Shown piece after piece: positions 1 to 5,040 of a stretch of DNA of 5,040 nt; position 1 is the stretch's first letter; every line of letters begins with the position of its first letter. A program made the translations under genes and the position numbers. The DNA comes from Burkholderiaceae bacterium (GTDB lineage: Bacteria; Pseudomonadota; Gammaproteobacteria; Burkholderiales; Burkholderiaceae_C). Below the pieces are notes generated by a model. That model saw only the letters and a list, made by a program, of their open reading frames with translations, ran no database searches and was not told the origin of the DNA. Location: contig JAIRQU010000071.1 of the NCBI GenBank assembly GCA_031256305.1, forward strand, positions 1 through 5,040, read 5' to 3'.

Positions 1-1
1 T

Positions 2-46
2 TTGGGCGGCGTGGCAGGAAAGGCCCAAAGCGCGGCAAGCCAGTAA
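2..46 (+). CDS. 3' end of an upstream gene, possibly mlaD (partial)
   Basis: One plus-strand frame runs in from the window edge and reads LGGVAGKAQSAASQ before a TAA at 44-46, 25 bases ahead of mlaA. A short, polar, Gly/Ala/Ser-rich tail is what the C-terminus of MlaD, the MCE-domain periplasmic subunit of the Mla transporter, often looks like in betaproteobacteria. mlaD is also the usual gene just before mlaA in this gene order. Only 14 codons are visible and none carries a diagnostic motif, so the identity rests on position. The other two frames are also open through this short stretch, so even the choice of frame is tentative. Confidence 0.35.
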   Translation: MGGVAGKAQSAASQ

Positions 47-71
47 AAATCAGACACCAGAGCGACAACAC

Positions 72-926
72 ATGATGGAAAACTATCGTTTCCATGCGCC
101 TTTCAAATCTCCCGCGGCCATTGCATCCGTGGCGCTGGCCGCGCTGCTGACCGGCTGCGCCGCCGCGCCCCAGCCCCAGGAAGCAGTCAACCCGCGCGAC
201 CCATGGGAAGGCTACAACCGCGAGATGACCAAGTTCAACGACGCGGTGGACAAAGCCGTGCTCAAACCTGTCGCCACCGCCTACACCAAAGCCGTGCCCA
301 GCCCCGTGCGCACGGGCGTGTCCAACTTTTTCGGCAACATTGGCGATACCTGGTCGTTCGTCAACAATTTGCTGGAAGCCGACGTTCAAGGCGCGCTGTA
401 TTCATTCTGGCGCGTGGCCGTCAACACCACGTTTGGCCTGGGCGGCATCCTGGACCCGGCCACGCAAATGCGGCTGGACCGTCACCGCAAGGACTTCGGC
501 CTGACGCTGGGGCGCTGGGGCATGCCGCCAGGGCCGTATCTGGTGCTGCCGATCCTGGGGCCGTCCACGCTGCGCGACACGCTGGCGCTGCCGGTGGATG
601 TATGGGGCAACCTGGCCAACCACATCCAGAACGTGCCCGCGCGCAATTCACTGTTCGTCCTGAGCGTGATCAATACCCGCGCGCAATTGCTGGGCGCGAC
701 CAATCTGCTTGACCAGGCCGCGCTTGACCCCTATAGTTTCACGCGCGACGCATGGCTGCAAAAACGCCGCAACGATGTCTATGACGGCAACCCGCCGCCC
801 GAAGATGATGACGGCAGCCAGAATGCGGCGCGTTACGATCGGCCCAGCGGGGGAGATATCACGCCCCCCATCACAGCGCCCGCGTCCCCTGCGTCCTCCG
901 CATCGGCCCCGCAGTCATCCCTTTAG
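72..926 (+). CDS. mlaA: MlaA (VacJ) outer-membrane phospholipid-removal lipoprotein
   Basis: MlaA is the outer-membrane component of the Mla pathway. In characterised members it forms a ring-like channel with a porin, takes mislocalised phospholipids from the outer leaflet and passes them to MlaC. The 284-residue product starts with a signal peptide and a lipobox, LTGC, with the acylated Cys at residue 29. The +2 residue is Ala, which fits Lol-dependent sorting to the outer membrane. The family domain follows: DPWEGYNREMTKFNDAVD at about 43-60, RVAVNTTFGLGGILDPA at 114-130, and DFGLTLGRWG with GPYLVLPILGPSTLRD at 141-169. The domain ends with LDPYSFTRDAWLQKRR and VYDGNPP near 218-242. About 40 residues of acidic, then Pro/Ser/Ala-rich tail come after it and look disordered. 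ATG codons at 72 and 75 are both possible starts; the Shine-Dalgarno is weak (AGAG at 59-62). mlaC begins 12 bases after the stop, so the two are probably cotranscribed. Confidence 0.95.
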   Translation: MMENYRFHAPFKSPAAIASVALAALLTGCAAAPQPQEAVNPRDPWEGYNREMTKFNDAVDKAVLKPVATAYTKAVPSPVRTGVSNFFGNIGDTWSFVNNLLEADVQGALYSFWRVAVNTTFGLGGILDPATQMRLDRHRKDFGLTLGRWGMPPGPYLVLPILGPSTLRDTLALPVDVWGNLANHIQNVPARNSLFVLSVINTRAQLLGATNLLDQAALDPYSFTRDAWLQKRRNDVYDGNPPPEDDDGSQNAARYDRPSGGDITPPITAPASPASSASAPQSSL

Positions 927-938
927 AACCCCAAGACC

Positions 939-1601
939 ATGATGAACATCGCCCATCCCCGCGCCAGCCGCCGCGCATTTCTGGCCGCATCGGCAGCGCT
1001 TGTCTGTGCCGGCGCGCTAACCGGCGTTAACGCCTGGGCCGCCGACCAGGCGCCCGACGTATTTATCCAGCAATTATCCGATCAGGTGCTAGCCGCCATC
1101 AGGGCCGACAAGAACGCACTGCAAGGCGGTGATCTGGCGCCCGTGATGAAAATCGTCGATACCTTCATCATGCCCAACGTAAACTTCGCGCGCATGACGG
1201 CCTCGGCAGTCGGTCCGGCTTGGCGGCGCGCCACGCTCGATCAGCAGCAAAAACTCCAGGACGCCTTCAAGACCCTGCTGATCCGCACCTATGCGGGCGC
1301 GCTCAAGCAGGTGGGCGATCAGACCGTGGAAATGCGTCCTTTCCGCGGCGATCCGTCCGCTCAGGAGGTGGTTGTGCAGACCCAAGTGCGCGGCAAGAGC
1401 GACCCGGTCCAGCTCGACTACCGGCTCGAACGCACGCCCGGCCAAGGCGGGGGTTGGAAGATCTACGACCTCAACGTCATGGGCATCTGGCTGGTAGATA
1501 ACTACCGCCCGCAGTTCGCCCAGCAAATCAACACTGGAGGTATTGATGGATTGATCCAGGCGCTGGACGCGCGCAATCGCGCCAACGCAGCGCAGCAATA
1601 A
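939..1601 (+). CDS. mlaC: MlaC (Ttg2D-type) periplasmic phospholipid carrier with a Tat-like signal peptide
   Basis: MlaC is the soluble lipid-binding shuttle between MlaA in the outer membrane and the MlaFEDB complex in the inner membrane. The 220-residue product has a cleavable signal with a likely site after Ala-Trp-Ala (residue 34), which leaves about 186 mature residues, normal for the Tol_Tol_Ttg2 family. Family hallmarks are NVNFARMTASAVGPAWR at about 80-96 and the block around 172-193 that includes GWKIYDLNVMGIWLVDNYR followed by PQF. The signal contains SRRAFLA at residues 10-16, close to the twin-arginine consensus S/T-R-R-x-F-L-K, followed by a moderately hydrophobic, Ala-rich segment. 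This suggests Tat rather than Sec export, unlike E. coli MlaC. ATGs at 939 and 942 are equivalent candidates, and no strong ribosome site decides between them. Cys23 is not a lipobox Cys, since Val precedes it, so the protein should be soluble. It sits 12 bases after mlaA. Confidence 0.94.
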   Translation: MMNIAHPRASRRAFLAASAALVCAGALTGVNAWAADQAPDVFIQQLSDQVLAAIRADKNALQGGDLAPVMKIVDTFIMPNVNFARMTASAVGPAWRRATLDQQQKLQDAFKTLLIRTYAGALKQVGDQTVEMRPFRGDPSAQEVVVQTQVRGKSDPVQLDYRLERTPGQGGGWKIYDLNVMGIWLVDNYRPQFAQQINTGGIDGLIQALDARNRANAAQQ

Positions 1602-1652
1602 GCAGACCGCCCTTGGGTATTTCCTGCTGCATCCTCCAACAGGCACAACACG

Positions 1653-2135
1653 ATGGCTAAAACACCCCAGGCCCCGTCCCAGACTGAACCGGTACTGGGC
1701 AACGGCGCGCCCGGTAGCGTCAACGATAAACCTGTGCGGCTACCCGCCAGAGGCACGCCAGAAAAAGCTGACAAAAACCAAGCCCCTACGCCGCACGCCG
1801 AACCCAAATTGGGCGGCGACGCGCCTGCCAGCATCGATAGCGATCCGACATTGCTAGTGTTGCCCGCTGAAATTACCCACGCCCAAGCTGCTGGTTGCCT
1901 GCATTTGTTGCTGACCACCGCGGGCGCGAAAAAACGGGATCGTTCCCCCGTCGTGGTTGACGCCGCGCCGTTGGCGCGTTTTGATTCTTCCGCGCTGGCG
2001 GTGCTGATCGAATGCCGGCGCAAGGTGCTGCAAGCGGGCCGGCGCTTTGCCATGCGCGGTATGTCGGCGCGGCTGGCCGAGCTGGCGCGCCTGTATGGCG
2101 TGGCGGAGCTGTTACCCCTCGATACCGCCGCCTGA
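1653..2135 (+). CDS. mlaB: MlaB-like STAS-domain subunit of the Mla transporter, with an N-terminal extension
   Basis: MlaB is the small cytoplasmic STAS protein that binds the ATPase MlaF and is needed for assembly and activity of the MlaFEDB transporter. The STAS domain fills about residues 66-157. It opens with the strand TLLVLPAEIT, continues with the central strand PVVVDAAPLARFDSSALAVL (about 99-118), and ends with RRFAMRGMSARLAELARLYGVAELLP. D111-S112-S113 corresponds to the conserved D-S/T turn of STAS proteins, where E. coli MlaB has its functional Thr. At 160 residues it is longer than typical MlaB (about 100), because of a roughly 65-residue Pro/Ala/Lys-rich, probably disordered leader. 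That leader contains two copies of an EPxLGxxAPxS motif. The ATG at 1653 has an AGG at 1641-1643, 9 bases upstream, and no better start exists nearer the domain. It lies 51 bases after mlaC, and position plus domain make the assignment firm. Confidence 0.88.
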   Translation: MAKTPQAPSQTEPVLGNGAPGSVNDKPVRLPARGTPEKADKNQAPTPHAEPKLGGDAPASIDSDPTLLVLPAEITHAQAAGCLHLLLTTAGAKKRDRSPVVVDAAPLARFDSSALAVLIECRRKVLQAGRRFAMRGMSARLAELARLYGVAELLPLDTAA

Positions 2136-2151
2136 GGCCGGCCGGGTCAAC

Positions 2152-2967
2152 ATGCCCTACCGCGCCACCGCATCGCCGCCCCGCTTGAACGCGCCGCAGC
2201 GTCCGCCTTGGCGCTGGGCTGGCGCGGGCGTCATCATCGGCATGATCTCGGCCACGATGCTGCTGGCCCCGGCGCGCTGGCTGGGCGCGGCTGTCGCGCG
2301 CGCCAGTCAGGGGCGCGTTCTCATCACGCAAGCCTCCGGCACCATCTGGCGCGGCGCGGGGCAATTGGTACTCACCGGCGGCGCGGACAGCCGTGACCGC
2401 GCCGCGCTGCCAGGGCAAGTGCGCTGGCGGCTGAGGCCCGAACTCACCGGGGCGCGCCTGGCGCTGGCCTCTGACTGCTGTACGCCGCGCGAACCCTTGA
2501 GCATCGACTACGCGCCGCGCTGGAGCGGCAGCCAAGTCAGACTGGCCGACGCGCAGGCGCGGCTGCCTGCTGACTGGCTCGACGGTCTGGGCGCGCCTTT
2601 CAATACCCTGCAATTGCGCGGCGAACTGGGTTGGCAAAGCCAACATCTGACGCTGCTGTGGCAATCGGGCCGGCTGATCATGTCCGGGCAAATCGTCATC
2701 ACGGCGCGCGCCATGTCCTCGCGCCTGTCGCCGCTGCACCCGCTGGGGTCGTATCAAGTCACCATCGATGGCGGAGATGTCATCACGCTCAAATTGACTA
2801 CGCTGGAAGGACGCCTGCAACTGACCGGCGACGGACAATGGACCGGCGGCAGGCTGCACTTTCAGGGGCTGGCCACTCCCGCGCCGGGCATGGAAGCGCA
2901 ACTGGCCAACCTGCTCAACGCCATTGGACGGCGGCGCGGCAATCAGTCGGTGTTGAGTCTGGGGTAA
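2152..2967 (+). CDS. gspN: Type II secretion system protein N (GspN) family protein
   Basis: This 271-residue product resembles GspN, a poorly understood accessory protein of type II secretion with a single N-terminal membrane anchor and a periplasmic domain. A short basic, Pro-rich cytoplasmic segment (residues 1-22) precedes a hydrophobic stretch at about 23-40. Family features follow: the RVLITQASGTIWRGAGQLVL block at 55-74, ALPGQVRWRL at 85-94, HPLGSYQVTIDGG at 196-208, TLEGRLQLTGDGQW at 217-230, and the C-terminal LANLLNAIGRRRGNQSVLSLG. Cys109 and Cys110 are adjacent in the periplasmic part. I chose ATG 2152 because upstream in-frame codons overlap mlaB and read as out-of-frame mlaB sequence. 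The ribosome site is weak (GAGG at 2134-2137, overlapping the mlaB stop). It begins 16 bases after mlaB, so translation may be coupled to it. No other gsp gene is in view. The family assignment is from motif recall, so the gene symbol is less certain than the domain. Confidence 0.8.
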   Translation: MPYRATASPPRLNAPQRPPWRWAGAGVIIGMISATMLLAPARWLGAAVARASQGRVLITQASGTIWRGAGQLVLTGGADSRDRAALPGQVRWRLRPELTGARLALASDCCTPREPLSIDYAPRWSGSQVRLADAQARLPADWLDGLGAPFNTLQLRGELGWQSQHLTLLWQSGRLIMSGQIVITARAMSSRLSPLHPLGSYQVTIDGGDVITLKLTTLEGRLQLTGDGQWTGGRLHFQGLATPAPGMEAQLANLLNAIGRRRGNQSVLSLG

Positions 2968-2978
2968 GCGCGCCCCAG
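2959..2978 (+). other. Hairpin spanning the gspN stop codon
   Basis: CTGGGG at 2959-2964 pairs perfectly with CCCCAG at 2973-2978 around an 8-base loop that contains the TAA stop of the gspN-like gene. No run of T follows (the next bases are TAGTCGCC), so it does not fit a classical intrinsic terminator. It may protect the 3' end of the mla-gspN message or mark a Rho-dependent end. It may also be chance in GC-rich DNA. Confidence 0.3.
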
Positions 2979-3055
2979 TAGTCGCCAACGGCCGAACCGC
3001 CTGCAGACATCATCAACTTAGACCTACAGACCTGGAGCCACTGACCAGGCAAAAT

Positions 3056-3083
3056 GGAACCTGTTGGCACTTTGGCACTCTAA
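3056..3083 (+). promoter_or_regulatory. Candidate sigma-E (RpoE)-type promoter of rpoH
   Basis: GGAACCT at 3056-3062, then 15 bases, then CTCTAA at 3078-3083, matches the enterobacterial sigma-E consensus GGAACTT-N15-GTCTAA at 11 of 13 positions with correct spacing. Predicted initiation is near 3088-3091, giving a leader of about 40 bases. In E. coli one rpoH promoter (P3) is sigma-E dependent, so the location makes biological sense. The -10 element falls inside the CIRCE operator, so HrcA binding would be expected to occlude it. This is a match by eye to a consensus from another class of bacteria. Confidence 0.5.
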
Positions 3084-3098
3084 CCACAAGAGTGCTAA
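3072..3098. promoter_or_regulatory. CIRCE operator (HrcA repressor binding site) upstream of rpoH
   Basis: The left arm TTGGCACTC (3072-3080), exactly nine bases, and the right arm GAGTGCTAA (3090-3098) reproduce the CIRCE consensus TTAGCACTC-N9-GAGTGCTAA with a single mismatch (G for A at position 3). HrcA binds CIRCE as a dimer and represses groESL and dnaK class genes until heat titrates GroEL away from HrcA. Here the element overlaps both candidate rpoH promoters and ends 31 bases before the start codon, so it should act on rpoH transcription. A match to 17 of 18 defined bases with exact spacing is very unlikely by chance at this position. Confidence 0.9.
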
Positions 3099-3101
3099 AA
3101 T
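3072..3101 (+). promoter_or_regulatory. Candidate sigma-70-type promoter of rpoH
   Basis: A -35-like TTGGCA at 3072-3077 (consensus TTGACA) and a -10-like TAAAAT at 3096-3101 (consensus TATAAT) are separated by 18 bases. This is the only AT-rich promoter-like pair in the 162-base gap before rpoH. Initiation would fall around 3107-3109, leaving a leader of only about 22 bases that contains the ribosome site. Both hexamers coincide with the arms of the CIRCE element, a classical arrangement for repression by steric exclusion. Confidence 0.6.
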
Positions 3102-3114
3102 ACCCGACTGATAC

Positions 3115-3121
3115 AAAAGGA
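3115..3121 (+). promoter_or_regulatory. Ribosome binding site of rpoH
   Basis: AAAAGGA lies 8 bases before the ATG at 3130 and is the clearest Shine-Dalgarno in the window. It decides the start: the in-frame TTG at 3124 would be only 2 bases away, too close for initiation. Confidence 0.8.
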
Positions 3122-3129
3122 TATTGACC

Positions 3130-4062
<933 letters not shown>

Positions 4063-4087
4063 GCGCCCGCGCCCGCCGCGCTGGCGC

Positions 4088-4117
4088 AAAAACGCCGCTC
4101 ATCCGGGCGGTGTTTTT
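4088..4117. terminator. Bidirectional intrinsic terminator between rpoH and sco
   Basis: AAAAACGCCGC (4088-4098) pairs with GGCGGTGTTTTT-type sequence ending at 4117, giving an 11-bp stem with one G-T wobble and a loop at 4099-4106. The T-run at 4113-4117 serves rpoH on the plus strand, and the A-run at 4088-4092 becomes a T-run for sco on the minus strand. The two convergent genes end at 4062 and 4116, so one hairpin can end both. The sco TAA (4118-4116) lies within the stem edge. Confidence 0.85.
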
Positions 4118-4715
4118 ATTGGCCGGACAGCAACAGCCGCACATCATCGGCCATGCCCTGCGGGCTTTCGCCGGGCCGGGTTGCCAGGCGCAAGCGTCCT
4201 TGCGGATCGTAGATGTAGCTGGCCGCCGTGTGATCCATGGTGTAGCTGGTGGGCGTTGGGCCGGGTACCTTGCGGTAATAGACGTTGAAATCGCGCGCCG
4301 TATCGGCCAGTTGCTGATCGCTGGCCGGAACCAGGCCGATAAAGCTGGCATCAAAAGCGCTCACGTATTGCTTGATGATGGGCTGGTCGCGCCGCGGGTC
4401 AACGGAGACAAACAGCACTTGCAGGCGCGCGCCGTCCGCGCCCAGCAGTTTTTTGACTTGCGCCCAATTGGCCAGGGTCGTCGGGCATACGTCCGGGCAC
4501 ATCGTGTAGCCGAAAAACACCGCCGCCACCTTGCCGCGAAAATCGGCGAGCTGGCGCAAATGACCCTCGGCATCAGGCAGACGCAAATCCCGGCCATATG
4601 CGGTACCGCTGATGTCCAGTCCGTGAAACTTCGGCCTGGATAAATCACACCCGGTCAGCGCCACCAGTGCGGCGCTTGCAGCTATCATTTCAAGAGCAAC
4701 TCGGCGATTGGACAT
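4116..4715 (-). CDS. SCO1/SenC-family copper chaperone lipoprotein for cytochrome c oxidase assembly
   Basis: SCO proteins are membrane-anchored thioredoxin-fold proteins that bind copper and help assemble the CuA site of cytochrome c oxidase, or act as thiol-disulphide reductants for it. The 199-residue product has a signal with lipobox LTGC and acylated Cys23. The +2 residue is Asp, the inner-membrane retention signal in the E. coli Lol system, which suits a protein serving an inner-membrane oxidase. The copper ligands are all present: C73 and C77 in FFGYTMCPDVCP (CxxxC) and H162 in TMDHTAASYIYD. VLFVSVDPRRDQP at 100-112 is the usual SCO strand and loop. The ATG at 4715 lies 8 bases after the stop of the upstream bioC-like gene, so it probably shares its transcript. 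Its Shine-Dalgarno is poor, consistent with coupled translation. It converges on rpoH and shares its terminator. PrrC/SenC are names for the same family. Confidence 0.95.
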   Translation of the reverse strand: MSNRRVALEMIAASAALVALTGCDLSRPKFHGLDISGTAYGRDLRLPDAEGHLRQLADFRGKVAAVFFGYTMCPDVCPTTLANWAQVKKLLGADGARLQVLFVSVDPRRDQPIIKQYVSAFDASFIGLVPASDQQLADTARDFNVYYRKVPGPTPTSYTMDHTAASYIYDPQGRLRLATRPGESPQGMADDVRLLLSGQ

Positions 4716-4723
4716 GGCTGCGA

Positions 4724-5040
4724 TTATCGGCCCGGCTTTTGCCGCAATGCGGCCCGGAATTGCTCCAGTGGAATTTCCGTCCGCGCCGTAACGGCGTGGT
4801 GGCGCGGATGTGGCGCCAGCGCGTGACCATAGATGACCTCGAAAGTCAACGCCAGCGGCTGATCCGCATCCACGCCCGTCTCCACGCGCAAGGCGGTTTC
4901 AAGTTCCGCGCGCAGGCGTTCGCGCCAGGCGCGCGTGCGCAAACCGGCAAAGCGCGCCGGATGCAGGTTGCGGCCCAGCCCGCGCAATTCGGCCAGCAGC
5001 CGCGCCACATTCGGAAAGGTCAGGGTAATCCGCTCCATGT
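4724..5040 (-). CDS. BioC-like SAM-dependent methyltransferase, C-terminal part (partial)
   Basis: About 105 C-terminal residues are visible; the gene enters from beyond the right edge of the window. The Met in MERITLTFPNVARLL (ATG at 5038) is probably internal, because BioC-type proteins have a xMDMERITLTY-like segment well after their SAM-binding domain, and the two bases before it (AC) fit an Asp codon. The later LALTFEVIYGHAL segment matches the characteristic C-terminal TYEVVYGHAW-like block of malonyl-ACP O-methyltransferase BioC and its betaproteobacterial paralogues. BioC methylates malonyl-ACP to start pimelate synthesis for biotin. The SAM-binding Rossmann motifs lie outside the window, so whether this is true BioC or a related methyltransferase cannot be decided. 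The stop at 4724-4726 is 8 bases before the sco start, indicating an operon. Confidence 0.65.
   Translation of the reverse strand, partial: MERITLTFPNVARLLAELRGLGRNLHPARFAGLRTRAWRERLRAELETALRVETGVDADQPLALTFEVIYGHALAPHPRHHAVTARTEIPLEQFRAALRQKPGR

Noticed and set aside
939..1010. Cys23 in MlaC as a lipoprotein attachment site.
   Set aside because: The residue before it is Val, which does not fit a lipobox, and a good A-x-A cleavage site lies further on.
1023..1034. A perfect 12-bp palindrome GGCGTTAACGCC inside the mlaC signal-peptide region.
   Set aside because: It encodes ordinary signal-peptide residues, has no loop or T-run, and a single such palindrome in 5 kb of GC-rich DNA is not remarkable.
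2047..2151. An earlier ATG start for the gspN-like gene, overlapping mlaB by about 90 bases.
   Set aside because: The extra residues read as an out-of-frame translation of the mlaB C-terminus and precede a plausible start at 2152.
1873..2988. A 371-codon open frame on the minus strand opposite mlaB and the gspN-like gene.
   Set aside because: Its translation is a low-complexity Arg/Ala/Pro/Gly mixture without domains, as expected opposite GC-rich codons, while the plus-strand genes there have clear family motifs.
3031..3049. Inverted repeat CCTGG...CCAGG between the gspN-like gene and rpoH, considered as a terminator.
   Set aside because: The stem is only 5 bp with a 9-base loop and is followed by CAAAATGG rather than a T-run.

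Overview
The window looks like part of a betaproteobacterial chromosome, most likely Burkholderiales and probably Alcaligenaceae-like (relatives of Bordetella, Achromobacter or Castellaniella). This rests on the high GC content, the gene order mlaA-mlaC-mlaB, a sigma-32 gene with a classical RpoH box, and a SCO protein next to a BioC-like methyltransferase. The genus is an inference that I could not test by alignment. All coding capacity is accounted for by seven genes, two of them cut by the window edges.

Layout: bases 1-46 probably hold the last codons of an upstream gene, likely mlaD. Then, on the plus strand, come mlaA (72-926), mlaC (939-1601), mlaB (1653-2135) and a gspN-like gene (2152-2967), separated by 12, 51 and 16 bases, so they are probably one transcription unit. 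A 162-base intergenic region follows, and then rpoH (3130-4062). A bidirectional hairpin terminator (4088-4117) separates rpoH from two minus-strand genes: sco (4715-4116) and, upstream of it, the 3' end of a bioC-like gene (5040-4724).

How the genes work together: MlaA (outer-membrane lipoprotein), MlaC (periplasmic carrier) and MlaB (cytoplasmic STAS subunit of the MlaFEDB transporter) belong to the pathway that maintains outer-membrane lipid asymmetry by phospholipid transport. The GspN-like protein is an inner-membrane-anchored envelope protein of the type II secretion family. RpoH directs the heat-shock response. SCO is a copper-binding, thioredoxin-fold lipoprotein for cytochrome c oxidase assembly.

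The most informative non-coding region is the rpoH promoter. It carries a near-perfect CIRCE operator, TTGGCACTC-N9-GAGTGCTAA, the binding site of the HrcA repressor. The operator lies directly over a sigma-70-like promoter and also overlaps the -10 element of a good sigma-E-like promoter (GGAACCT-N15-CTCTAA). This suggests that rpoH integrates cytoplasmic (HrcA/GroE) and envelope (sigma-E) stress, on a short leader of about 22-40 bases. Other points worth a look are a twin-arginine-like signal on MlaC, a repeat-containing N-terminal extension on MlaB, and a gspN gene outside any visible gsp cluster. I see no wholly novel multi-gene system, mobile element, CRISPR array, tRNA or rRNA here.
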